A stretch of 64,000 nt of DNA, from NCBI GenBank assembly GCA_019633425.1, contig WSUB01000031.1, forward strand, positions 186,001-250,000, given 5' to 3'. This DNA comes from Tulasnella sp. 424. Taxonomy: Eukaryota > Basidiomycota > Agaricomycetes > Cantharellales > Tulasnellaceae. Both the position numbers and the translations under genes were made by a program. Every line of letters begins with the position of its first letter. Within the stretch, counting starts at the first letter, position 1. Positions 23,173 through 34,391 of the stretch are shown here, piece by piece. Below the pieces are notes generated by a model. It was not told the origin of the DNA. It searched no databases and saw only the letters and a list, made by a program, of their open reading frames with translations.

Positions 23173-26130
23173 ATGACTTACACAAGCGACGAATACGATG
23201 AAAACGATGACGTCCGGGAACTCAATTCCATTCCACTGCCTCCGACTGGATCCAACAGCAGTCGAAGCAACGGAGAGCGACTGATTCGAAGGAGGAGCTC
23301 CAAAGGTCCGCACTCACCATCGACGCACTTTTGCATGGCTGACACTTTCTTCCCTTTCAGCTTGCGATGGGTGCCGCAAAGCCAAGTGCAAATGCGAACG
23401 GACTCCCGAAGCCATCTCCAACGGGGATCCCTGCCGGAGCTGTGTCCTCCTTGGCCAAGGTGCGTGTGTGTGTCCATTGTAGGGGGACGACATTGACCGT
23501 CTGTTGGTGGTGGGGCACGCGTCTCTTCTCCTCTCTCTCTGTTCATTTCCAGAGTGTACTTTTCTCCGACCAAGTCGAAAACGGTGGGTGCACATTTTAT
23601 TATTTCACTCATTTCTCCTTGGACACCTTCTCTCCCATCTCCGGACCACCAGTCGCAGTCGGGCTCCACAGCGGCATGGTCGGGATGAATATGGTCTAGC
23701 GCAGCCAGCTTTGACAGCTTGCTTTGCTGGCTCGTAGCTTCCCTGTTTTCTTTTGCGCGCGTCATGCCATTCGCTCATCGTCCCTCGCCCAACGCAGAAA
23801 CGCTTTGAATGCTGACCAAACTCCTATCTCTGTAGAAGTCCCCCAAAAGGTTATATCGATGCTCTCGAGTCCAAATTACATCAAATGGAAGCACTTCTGG
23901 ACACGATCATTAATCCCTTGGAGGTGCGACCGCAGTTACGAAGAGCACTCAACACCATCTGTAACCCCGTGCACGGGCTCTCTCCTCAAATGCAACATCT
24001 CGTCGAGCCTGGAGTGGCAGACAAAACCATCAACCCTCCAGGTTGGGCGCCCGCACTTGGTGGCAACATTTTAGCAGGGCTGACGAGATCATCCTTCCCC
24101 CAGGTCTGCTACTCAGACCAACTCTCCCCTCACTTCTACCACGATATGACCGTCCCGTCAGTGGGTGAGCCCGTACAGCCGTCTCCCTGTCATTACAATA
24201 CGCGCGAGCTAATGCCCATTTGACAGGTGGTGTGGGTCCCTCAGGGACGTCGTGCCCCCCAATACGCGTCCTTCGAACACCACAAAGTCAGTCGATTACA
24301 ACCCAGCTAAGGGTCGTTTATGCACCTACTCTTTGCACTTCACATAGATGTTCGCAGCTTCCTGATGGTTGGGAAGAGTACACAAGCCCGGAAGGAGATA
24401 CCTACTTCCGACACCAGAAGCTTTCGATCGTCACCAATACAAACATCCGGCTCCCGTCGTACGAACAAGTCTTCATAATGGCTCATGACCGCCTCATGGA
24501 GTTGGGTGGTGCAATTGACCTCCATATCAGAGACAGTGAGGTGTTTATCCAGGTTACCGAGAAGACGCCATTCACCTACCAAGCGGAGTATTATTTCGTT
24601 GACCATCATGTTCGGCTTCCTTTTTGGGTCCATCCCGTTCGGGTGCAAGATCTGGGTCTACCCAGCTTTGGAACAAACGGTCATCTTAGTGAGTAATGTC
24701 TCTGTAGTCTCCGAGAGAGCTTCACAATATTTACGTTCCTAATCATTACAGGGGCTGCCCTGACACCCGAATTTTGGACCCATATGGAATATTTCCCTGC
24801 ACACCAAGCTCTCGACACATCCTCGGAAAGCGAGTTAATTGCCATTTTTCGCCATGGCTGTGCTGGTCAGTCCACTTGACTACTCCTAATGGCTGCGGCG
24901 GCACTGATCTGAAATCCCCCAGATGACATAACCAGCTATGGTTCAACATTCCCATACGACGCTCGGGACTGCCGCAACTTCCTACAGACTCTTGAGGGAT
25001 TTGTTGGTTAGTACTTTACAGTCCGCTGATCGTTCTGGTAGTCACGAAGCCACCGTTACGCAGCGTCTGGCGAATTTTCGAGCTACAGGACATCCATATT
25101 CGGTAGGTATCTGAAGTTTGGAACCCCTGGATTTTGGCTTACTGATGAAACTCTACAGCGAAACTCTGGGCGAGCATTAGTAAGTACCGTACCTCGTCTT
25201 GATTTGACCGAGCGAATCCTTAACCTACTCTGGTCCCAGCACGCGTCAGGCACGCTAACGGATATAGCCTCGACGGGCCACGGTTAGATCGGCTTCAAGG
25301 ACTAGAGCACTTCACGAGCGATCAGAGACCTGATCTTTACATTCAAATGCTTATCACACTCTCTCTCGCTTTACCCCTCACCAAGTTCAACCGCATCAGC
25401 GAGCTATGGAATGGCCGTGTAGTTTACCAACGCCACTGGCAGAGATTTTTTGATGAACAAAAAAGGGAATGGACACATTTGGCGTTCCTGGTTCGTCAAT
25501 ATTGGTTGGAGATATAAGAAGTCTGTCTGATCCAGTCTTTCATCACAGAGTCTAGTTGTTTTCATGTAAGCAAGCACGCATCGTCTCCTATTGTGGCCTA
25601 ACCCCTTCATTCAACTAGTGGGGCAGTGAATTTCATTTGTGGTAGTGGGCCAAAGCCCTTTGCGGTGGCATCAGCATCAATTTCGTTCGCCTCGGTAATG
25701 AGCGCCCTAGGCCTCTATGAGAGCTACAGTCGGACAAGGTTCAAATCTGCATCCGATATTGTAAGAGCTTTCTCCTGCTCCGTCTCAATGCGGATCCGAG
25801 TGAGTCTGACCAGGTCTCCTCCAGAGTTCCTGGATTTCCACAGTTGAAAGCTCCCGCTCAGGACTGCTCCCTTTAGCCATCAAATTTACGGTGCCTCAGG
25901 CTACAGCAATCTATTCCGCATCTCTCCTTTTGCTGGCACTGCTCGAGCTCGCTGCTGACAGTCTCAGGGACTCGGATGCGATCAGCTTAGCCATGCTTTT
26001 AGCAGCTACTTTTGGACCTGCAATCATCGTATATCTCATGTTGCGAGTCGATACTTGGAACGGCGCAAGCGACAATAGCGAGGAGCTAGTTGATGCCCAG
26101 GAGTTCCGTTGGGATGGATCGGATATGTGA
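23173..26130 (+). CDS. WW/multi-TM protein A with N-terminal Zn(II)2Cys6 DNA-binding head
   Basis: Fifteen exons in one frame: 23173-23305, 23361-23459, 23553-23583, 23836-24041, 24104-24164, 24227-24286, 24348-24688, 24752-24865, 24923-25006, 25064-25102, 25159-25179, 25240-25490, 25549-25565, 25619-25760, 25825-26130; 634 aa. Residues 46-79 form a perfect C-x2-C-x6-C-x12-C-x2-C-x6-C zinc cluster with a basic RRRSSK lead, followed by the PPKGYIDALESKLHQMEALL linker-coil typical of fungal Zn2Cys6 factors. The usual large regulatory domain is missing. A WW-like domain follows at about 199-230 (LPDGWEEY, YFRH; the second Trp is lost), then about 230 conserved residues. Hydrophobic segments lie near 425-445, 481-515, 561-577 and 588-606. 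As drawn it would be a DNA-binding domain tethered to a membrane. Two adjacent genes cannot be excluded, but no stop or phase break separates the parts. Confidence 0.72.
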
Positions 26131-26584
26131 GCGCTGTGGCGCAATTAGTGTTTCAGCCGTCCATTTACATTGAAAGACCCCCTGATCGTCGTCGAGACAT
26201 CTTTGACTTCCGTATGCTCCCGTATGATCGTTCTATTGCCAGGCTCTATCCCCTGCAGAACTCACTATCCATCTTTGTCTTGTGTTCGAACAAAAACGGA
26301 ATGTCCTCGAGCTCCGTGCACCACGCCAAACACCATAGCCACGCGACGCATCTCTCGCCCATTCTCTTCTCCTTACCCGTGGCAACCTCCGCGACCCACT
26401 CATCCGAAACCATTTTCCTGTCGTTTCGCCGTCATTGCGCGCCAATCCATCGAAATTACGCGTGTATTATTGTCTCGATTCCGGCCTAGGAATCATAGAT
26501 ACCCTCTGATCAGGCCCTCGGAATGCTCAATATCAGGGAATATTATCTAATAGTCCTGATATTTAGCATGCAATCACTTGCTAC
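26131..26584 (+). repeat. Duplicated 3' flank of WW gene A
   Basis: No gene. The stretch from about 26306 to 26581 (CACCACGCCAAACACCA, ATCCGAAACCA, CATCGAAATTACGCGTGTA, TCTGATCAGGCCCT) matches 37490-37770 downstream of WW gene C and, less closely, 29940-30220 downstream of gene B. The duplicated unit therefore includes 3' DNA. Confidence 0.65.
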
Positions 26585-26776
26585 CTTCTGCAAGACGACT
26601 CCGTAGCACGCGTAGGACGCCGTTCTTTGAAGGTCGGATCGCGTCAAACATTGATGGGCATAGTCGTGTTAGGGCAGACGAATTTCAGAGATACTTAGCG
26701 ATTGCCCGGCCTTCCTTCCATGATCTACCACGGCAAATTTTTCCCTAAATCTTACTAGATCTTACTAGGAGAAACA
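26585..26776 (+). repeat. Dispersed ~190-bp repeat, copy 2
   Basis: Same sequence as 15004-15214, same orientation. Its right end sits exactly where similarity to the lectin upstream region begins (about 26777), so it marks a breakpoint between the gene A 3' flank and the lectin promoter segment. Confidence 0.75.
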
Positions 26777-27168
26777 AAGCGATCGGGCCCTCCTGGTCCA
26801 ATGGACAGACTTTGAAATGCCTCGGGACTGCACAGTTGCCGAACGATCCGTATGGGCGGGGATTCTCAGGCACGTTGATGACGCCAAAGTTTCTCATGTC
26901 TGTTTGCACAGCTTATTTGAATCCCCCGCCCACCGCAGAAAAAAAGAAAACTACTAGCTGATCAGAATCAGATGTAGAGGATTGCCGTAGGATCTTACTC
27001 GGAGCGTCCTCGTTTTGGCCATCCAGACCCCTTGCGCAATCAGCACATCCATCGCATCTCATCTTGCCGTCAGTCGCGTCTATAAAACGACTGAATGAAA
27101 TAATGAAGATCGTCATCACTGCTCCCCCAGGATCACAGAGTCCCTTCTATCATTGACAACCCTTCACC
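26777..27168 (+). promoter_or_regulatory. Lectin-type promoter driving WW gene B
   Basis: About 390 bp nearly identical to DNA upstream of the intact lectin (50395-50790, minus strand). A TATA element is at 27081-27087, about 85 nt before the ATG at 27169, at the same place as in the lectin gene. This should give gene B lectin-like expression; that is inferred from the sequence. Confidence 0.65.
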
Positions 27169-29775
27169 ATGACCATCCAAACTGGAGTCTACCGAATTAG
27201 AAACTTGAAGGTACGTCCCTTGCATTTTCAGCAAGACCATGAACGGCTTTGCCAATCAATTCGCTCGGCAGTCTGGGACGTACCTTGACAGCCGCGAGAA
27301 GAACCGTGAAGTCATTCACGGATGGGATTCTCGTCCCGGATCTGGTAACCAAGAGGTTCGTCGCCCACCCACTTCCCCTGTACAAGTCTATATGTCGTCT
27401 CACTGTCCCATTCATGCCAGTGGGAGGTCCGCCAACAGACCGACAACTCCTACACTCTCCGCAACGTCTCGAGCCGTCGTTACGCCCATGCATCCAATGG
27501 AGACGACAGAACTCGAGCCGAAGCGGAAGACAGTGAAAGCGAGGCGACTCATTGGGAAATCCACGATGCTGGCGATAACACCTACAAGTTAGTTTACTAT
27601 CATAACTATCAGAAAGATAGCAAACTTTAATGTTCTTACTCTTCAGCATCGACTTCGAAGGAAATCGCGGTGTCATTGACTTAGACGACGGCAGAGTTAA
27701 CGAGACCAGTCTTCCTCCAGGTCTGTTGCTCAGACCAGTTCTCCCCTCCTCTCTTTTACGTTATGATCGTCCTATCAGTAGGTGGGCTCGTTCATCTCTC
27801 TTCCATGTCGTTTCGAATACCTGCAAGCTAATGCCCATTCGTCAGGTGGCGTGGGGCGCTAACGGACGTCGTTCCCGCCAATACGCGTCCTATGAACACC
27901 ACATGGTCAGTAGATTTCAGCCAAACTAAGGATCGGTTATTCAATTTCCTTTACTTCTATGTATAGCTTTGAACGGCTTCCCGCTGGCTGGGGAGACCAC
28001 ACAACCCCAGAAGGAGTGGTGTACTTCCGACATGAAGAACGCTCAATCGTCACCTACGCAGACATCCGGCACCCGTCGACTGAGCAAGTCTTGTTAGCAG
28101 CTCATGACCACCTCGTTGCGCTAGGTGGTGCAATGGACCTCCATATCATCGAGCGTGAGGTGTTTATCCAGGTTCTCGAAAAGTCGTCATACACCTGCGA
28201 AGTGGGATATTATTTCGTCGATCATGCTGCTCGGCTGCCTTTCTGGGTCCATCCCGTTCCCGTACAAGATTTGGGTCTACCCAGCTTTGGAACAGGTGGC
28301 CAACTTAGTAAGTAATTTCCCAGCAGGTTTCAAGTTTTCGGGGCCGCCTAATTTAAATCCTCAACGTTTCCAAAATCCACAGAGGCTTCCCTGGTCCCCG
28401 AATATTGGACTCACCTTGAGTACTTCCCTGCACATCAACTTCTTGATGCGGTCTCAGAACTCGAGTTAATCTCCATCCTACGTCATGGCTGTGTCGGTAC
28501 GCTTGCTTGACTGCTCATGAAGCTGCGGTGACGCTGATTTGACATGCTAGATGACTTGACTAGCCCCGGTTCGACCTTTCCGTATAGCGCTCATGATTGC
28601 AGAGAGTTCCTACAGAATCTTGCCGATTTTCCTAGTGAGCACCTTTACGGCCCGCTTTTCGCGGTGACAATTACCCAACCATAGTTATATAGCGTCTGCC
28701 GAAGCTTCAAGCTACAGGACATCCACCTTCGGTAATTATTTGGATTTTAATGCTTCTTTAATTCTTTGTAATGATGAAACTCTCCAGCGAGGCTCTGGGC
28801 GGGCATTAGTAAGCGACATACCTGGTCTTGATGACCCGACCGCGCGAATCATTGATCTATTTTGGTCGTAGCACGTGGCAGGTACATTAACGGATATAGC
28901 TCTTACCAGCCACAGCCACGGCTTGATCGGCTTCAAGGACTAGCGGAGTTCAAGAGCAGGCTAAAGCCCGGTATTTACCTTCTAGCGCTTGTTACTCTCT
29001 CGTTCGGTTTATCCCTCCTCAAATTCGACCGCCTCACCGAGCTATGGAACGGTCGTGTGGTTTACCGACGTCACTGGAGTACGTTCTTTGACGAACAACA
29101 AAAAGAATGGATGCGTTTAGTGGCCCTGGTTCGTCAATAGCATTTGGAGACACAAGAAGTCTGGCTGATCGTATCCGTCATCCAGAGTTTAGTTGTTTTC
29201 ATGTCAGTACATACCATGCATCGTCTTCGATCATCTCCTGACCCCCTCCATTGGTTGGTTAGTGGGGCAGTGATTTTCATTTGTGTTAGCGGACCGAACC
29301 CCTTTGCGGTGGCATCAGCATCCTTTTCGTTTGCCTCGGTAATGGGCGGCCTTATCCTCTACGTGAACTACAATGAGTCAAGGTTTAAAACTGCATCTGA
29401 TATTGTAAGGGTTTCCTCTTTTTTTCGTCTCAATGTGGATCCGACTGAATCTGACCCGGTCTCCCCCAGAGTTATTGGATCTCCACAGTTGAAAGCTCCC
29501 ACTCAGGATTGCTCCCTCTAGCTATCAGGTTTACGATGCCTCAAGCTGCAGCAATCTACTCCGCGTTTCTTCTCCTGTTAGCACTGCTTAAGCTAGCTGC
29601 AGACAGTCTCAGGGACTCGGATGCTGTCGACTCAGCTTTGCTTTTGGCAGCTGCATTTGGACCTGCAATCATAGTATATCTCATGTTGCGAGTCGACACT
29701 CGGAACTGTGCAAGTGACTCGTGCGAGCAGCTAGTTGATGCGCGGGAGTCAAGTTGCGATGAATTGGGGATTTAA
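27169..29775 (+). CDS. WW/multi-TM protein B with ricin-B-type lectin head (chimaeric gene)
   Basis: Fourteen exons in one frame: 27169-27210, 27272-27355, 27421-27587, 27647-27781, 27846-27905, 27967-28307, 28383-28496, 28551-28634, 28693-28731, 28788-28808, 28872-29128, 29186-29202, 29263-29404, 29470-29775; 602 aa. Exons 1-3 and the start of exon 4 copy the intact lectin: start MTIQTGVYRIRNLK, SGTYLD, and NQEW split at the same intron. About 110-115 residues of a beta-trefoil remain. Within exon 4, near 27690, lectin sequence changes to WW-gene sequence with no frame break. From exon 5 on, exon lengths equal those of genes A and C except for six extra nucleotides in exon 11. It has a WW-like domain (LPAGWGDH, YFRH), the conserved middle region and several TM segments. 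No secretion signal is seen, so the lectin part would be cytosolic unless the topology is unusual. Confidence 0.72.
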
Positions 29776-31376
29776 GCGCTGTGATTCAGTTGCTTTTCCA
29801 TCCGTCCGTTTATACCAGGGGGAGTCCCTAACCGTCGACAGACATTCTTAAGATTCTTTTGTTTCTAGTATTCTACTATTGCATGATTGTTTGATGCGAA
29901 ACTCTCTCCGCTTGTTCACAATAAAATCTGTTTTTGGCTGAAAGAAACGGAACTTCACCACAGGCTTCACCGAGTATGCGACCCATTTGCGGCCCGTCCT
30001 ATCCTCATCACCCATGACAGCCACCGCGACGTACACCTCCAAGCTCGTTTTCTTATCGGCCCGCCGTCACAGCGTGCCAATCCATCAAAGTTACGTGGGT
30101 ATTGCTATCTCGAGCCTGGCTTTCGAATGATGTCGGCTATCTATGATGAGACTCTCGGGATGTTCTACACCGGAGAATATAAATAGTCCCGATATTTCGC
30201 GTGCAATCACTTGCTCCTGCCTTCGTGTCCTTCCAACCTTTACTCGGTATTTGAACTTCTCGCTTTCGCTTGGTGATATTCGAGCAGGCGACTGAGACAA
30301 GCGTCGCGTCGGGGAAAACACGTATCCTCTTCCGTACCCATATCGATGTCTAGGTGAATATGCTCTAAGATTCCAACTCATTCGATCGAAATTCTTATAT
30401 TTGTACTCGTCGATTGTTTCATTCCAGACTTGCTGGTTTAGTTCCTCCCATCACGAGAAATAAGACACTGATAAGGCCCTCCGGGAAGCTCTCGGGGACT
30501 GGAACAGACTCTCTCACGGCCGTGTGCAACGGTGGGCGTATTCAGTGCCACACTGAATCAGTGGGATCCGCCGATGGTGTCGTCAACCGGGACAGGGACT
30601 ATTCTTTTGTCACGCTCAATTTCCGGAGTTATAGCAGCTTCGGGATGTTGAAATGCTGGCAGCACTAATTAAGTCTGATGTGAGATCATAGAAACCTGTT
30701 GACCGTAGTCTCTCAAACCATTCCTGAAAAGGTATTTGTTGGTGCACTATCTTCAGAAGCGCTGCGGCCCTGTATCTCTCGACGTATTTATTAATGAAGA
30801 AGAGACAGTCGGAGTCGAGAAACTGGGGTGAAAGAGACTTTTAGGGCCACACTGGAATAAATACCCTTCGGTTTAGCGCACAAGAGGCGGAATTGTTTCC
30901 CGCGAAGGAAACGGCCACAGGCTTCCGCTAGTGACGTAGGGCCTCATTTTCAATTCATTGCCTTTCTAACTCCTAAAGTCTTGCGGCCAAATTGATGACG
31001 CCCCCAGTCTGCGACAAGTTACGGGACGGTAACTCACTCCCAGAACCTTCGGACCCGACATCCTCCGTCACGCCTGTTTATACGCTCTAGGAAATTGGCT
31101 GAGTTGGACAACACCCAGACGATTTCAAGGCCCGAACGTATCGTTATAACAACAAGGAACACACAGGGGGCTCTGAGTTATCTTCCTCCCTTTTTTTGAG
31201 GGGGCTGGGTCGAAAACGTCACTTTTCCAATAATTGCGCTGGCAGGGCGCCCCGGACCCAAAAGGCATGACGTGCATAGAAAGAGAAACGCATACGAGAT
31301 TCCACATCCCTAGAATCAATCTACGAATACTAGAATCTCTGGTATTCCGGGAGTGGCGGTGACACTAGTTTGAGCC
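29776..31376. other. Intergenic, duplicated flank then nothing recognised
   Basis: 29940-30230 matches the 3' flanks of WW genes A and C. After that, short unrelated open frames only. The last ~100 bp before 31377 resembles the DNA downstream of the other small secreted-protein copies. Confidence 0.4.
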
Positions 31377-31745
31377 TCATCCAAGCCGTCCTTTGTCGTC
31401 CTCGCCAACGCTACTTCCTTCATCTACTCTCCTCGTCAACCGATCGCGGACCATTTTTGCTAGGCGAATATAGCACTGAATCGGCCTGTGATAGAGCAGA
31501 GACTTGGCTTGCTTCCGCAAAGCCTGGATTCTGTTGCGGCCGGGTTGGACAATAGTGGGAGGTGACATATGTTTGTCTGCTGTCGAGTTCGAGTGAGGGT
31601 AGAGGTGGCTGCCTGTCACGGTGGTCGCTGGACGGTGACTGATCACCTCGACCGGCAGGGAGGTCGAGTCAGTGGTGTGCCGGGATGAAGAGGGAAGACA
31701 GGTAGCGGTGGCACAGAGTATCAAGTAAACGAAAGGACAAGTCAT
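31377..31745 (-). CDS. Small secreted basic-protein family, copy 3 (intact)
   Basis: Single open frame of 122 aa from the ATG at 31743-31745. The N-terminus MTCPFVYLILCATATC is a good signal peptide. After about 40 Ser/Thr/Pro-rich residues comes a His/Asn linker and then the family core (QALRKQAKSLLYHRPIQCYI, RLAKMVRDRLTRR), which is strongly basic and probably helical. The tail is acidic. No cysteine framework or known domain is present. It is the only one of three copies that reads through. Small size, a secretion signal and a fast-decaying multicopy pattern are effector-like traits, but function is unknown. A longer upstream start or a leader exon ending at the GAGGTGAGTT element is possible. 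Confidence 0.5.
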   Translation of the reverse strand: MTCPFVYLILCATATCLPSSSRHTTDSTSLPVEVISHRPATTVTGSHLYPHSNSTADKHMSPPTIVQPGRNRIQALRKQAKSLLYHRPIQCYIRLAKMVRDRLTRRVDEGSSVGEDDKGRLG

Positions 31746-31799
31746 GGAAGATATATGCAAACTCACCTCAGTAAAACGGATGGGCGTCTGAGGTGTAAG

Positions 31800-33269
31800 T
31801 TCCTTGGAATGGGAGCACTCTTAAATAGATGAACAAGCCAACGACGGTAGGGTTGGGCAAACACATACCAGCTTCGGTAGCATCTGCGTATCTTAACATG
31901 GAACATCTGATCTGCCGTCGAGACCAGCGCCCTAGGCCGTGGGGAGTACAAAAAAGACAGAATGCCGCCTTTCCTGCCTAGTATCTTAATGGCCTTACCT
32001 TCTCAGAAGCTCTGATGGAACGATTCTGGTATTCTCAATTATCAATTATCAAATAGAGGCGGGTCGACACGTTCCAACAGCCCGCAATCACTCCCCGGCC
32101 TTTCCCGAAGAGTTGCACCACAGCACTTTTTAGAGTTATCCGCACGACTAATACCATAGCCCGGTAATGAAGTCCGTTCCCCGCCCCACGCCAATTCCTG
32201 GCTATTGGCAAGACTTATGAATCTCGTCATGTGTTCCTCAGCTGGAACCTCGCCCCCAGTATTCTGGGAGCGAAGAGGCCCCACATGGTTAATTCTCTGC
32301 AAACTAAAGAATCACCGCCTCACGAAAGGGCCCAGTGTTTCCACTACGGTGGACCGAGTATTAAGCAAGCGTTCGGGGGGCAGCCAAATAACGACCGTAT
32401 TTGGACATAGGCAGCGCCCCCAAGTCAGCACATGCCCCCCTAATTGGCAAGTTCATCTGTATTACCGATTCACAGGCGTCAGGACCCCGTCCCCTAATTG
32501 GCAAGTACATCCCCCCATAATGGATTGCCGATTCACAAGCGTCAAAACCCCTTCCAGAGACAGGTCCTTTCCCGTTGCCGAGGCGCGGCGGGTACGAACG
32601 GGTCGCAACGATAACAAAACAAAACAAAACTTCAATTGAGCTGCGAGATTTTTTGGGATGTGAAAATCAAGTGAGCAGGGAGTTCCTTAACTGAAAAAAG
32701 GAGGGTACCCTCAGCCGGAATTCCCGGCACTTGGTACTAACTTTACAGTTTACTCAGAGTGCAGAGAAAAGCCTCGGGTACCAGACCCGCCGCGTCCGCG
32801 TTCTCATATGCTCATAGGTTGAAATCATCCATAACCTTCACATCCTTCGAAAGTCAACTTCTCTGGTGGGAGGCGATTTTCATTGGACCGGACGCTCCAT
32901 GTCGTCCATCGCTGCGGGAACGATTTTCATGCTCCTCAGACGGAGTGTTTTACAGTCCGTTACATTGATGTGCGGGAGCCACGTTGCGATGGGTTGGGAA
33001 GCAAAAAAGGAAAATGTCCGTCCGAAAGTGAGACCAAAACCAGGGTTAAAATGACCGTCCTGATCCAGTCCCGATAGACTTCGGGGGCCACGTTACGAGC
33101 GAGATCCAAGCATGTGGTGAGAGAGGCGGGGGAGATGTGCGTCTTCCCCACTCTCGTGATCTGTTTGGGCGTCCCTCTTGGCCTTTGGCCCCGAAAGATT
33201 TCCGAAACGAACATGAGGCGTTCATTGGCTGAGGGAGGTAGGATCAATTTTGCGGAAAAGGTTCCGATT
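31800..33269. other. No gene recognised
   Basis: Open frames up to 144 aa on both strands lack domains. 32205-32639 is low complexity and partly a short tandem repeat. I see nothing that would make a coding model. Confidence 0.4.
32437..32560. repeat. Two tandem copies of a ~58-bp unit
   Basis: The unit runs CCCCTAATTGGCAAGT to GCCGATTCACAAGCGTC plus AAAACCCC or a variant, repeated twice with a few differences and a small indel. No function is apparent. Confidence 0.6.
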
Positions 33270-34165
33270 GTGGTAAGCGAGACTCGGCCGCCGGGATCGA
33301 CGAATGACCGATAGCCGAAGCCATCTCGGGAGCGAGAGCGGACCCTCTGCGTGAAGATGATAGAGCACCTCGTACCTCTGGGTAAGTTGACTTTCGGAGA
33401 ATGAGAAAGCGATCGATGCTCGTCAATTCATTCTGGGACGAGAAGGGAGTATCGCATGGGGCTATCATAACTCCGATGGGTCCAGGCCCGAGGCAGGCTG
33501 AGACTCTGAGACTACTTTCGGGGTACCGTTTGAAACGACCAGAATGCAGGGAATAAGCCAAAAGCCCCCAGTTCATTCCCCTCCGTGCTCAGGTCGATCC
33601 AGAGCGTAGCGTGGTCGTAATCCGTACGTACTTGTGGACGCCGCGGGTCCAAGAATGTGCCCAGAAATGCAGTGAATTTGTCCCTCGATTTTTCGCTGCG
33701 GACCGGGAGGCTAGCGGGCCGCAGGGAATCGGTGTTTCAGAGAGCCTCTCCCAAAGCTAACAACTGTAGTGTGGCCTAAAATCCTGAATTTCCAATTCCG
33801 AAATTACCAGACAGCACGTACATTCCAAAAGAGGGGAGGATGGAATGTGGCCTCATGATCAGAGACATGAAAGGCCGGAACATCCTCTCTGTACGAAAAG
33901 GGCAGTAATCCCCAAACCCATGGCACAATGCTTGTTTTTGTTGGGTTTAGACCGAATCCACGGCAGCGGTACTCTCCGTTTGAACCGAGAGTCGAGACGA
34001 TTTTTGTTGCAGGGCATTTGGATGTGTTTGGCGGAGACACGTCATATGGGACCCTAGGCTTGACGGAGAGGAACAGCCCCCCAGTCAAGGAACCAGAGCC
34101 CAGAGATCCTACCGACGTCTTGGATCCTCCCTTTCACTGCCCCATGGCCATGCGCCCGTCGACTC
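33270..34165 (+). repeat. Segmental duplication (upstream region of WW gene C)
   Basis: Second copy of the 22080-22995 segment, same orientation, about 900 bp. Similarity fades after about 34165, where copy A continues into the Zn2Cys6 exons and copy C has only about 230 bp of unrelated sequence before its first alignable exon. Confidence 0.75.
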
Positions 34166-34391
34166 CTACCCCGCAAAAATATCCCCCCGGCACTGTGGGA
34201 ACCTATGGGAACGCACCTCACCTTGAGTGACTCTCAGCTGTTGCCATCGAAAACCGCAGGATGGCATACATATCTCATGGAAGGTTCCATTGTGTCTTCG
34301 AAGTTATGGGCATATCATCGATTGTCCAAATTCAAATAGCAGTTTCCTTCTCGTCCACGACCTAAGCCTATTCCCCCCTCCCTCTATACAG

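Noticed and set aside
23178..23765. 195-aa minus-strand ORF
   Set aside because: Antisense to the Zn2Cys6 exons, which have perfect zinc-cluster spacing and matching splice sites.
23724..24696. Separate start of WW gene A at the frame beginning near 24220
   Set aside because: That frame reads through an intron. Conservation among the three copies shows that the coding frame of this exon is the other one (DVVP.NTRP.NT).
27239..27592. Plus-strand ORFs of 95-117 aa over gene B exons 2-3
   Set aside because: They read across introns. The lectin exon structure, matched by the intact lectin gene, is the better model.
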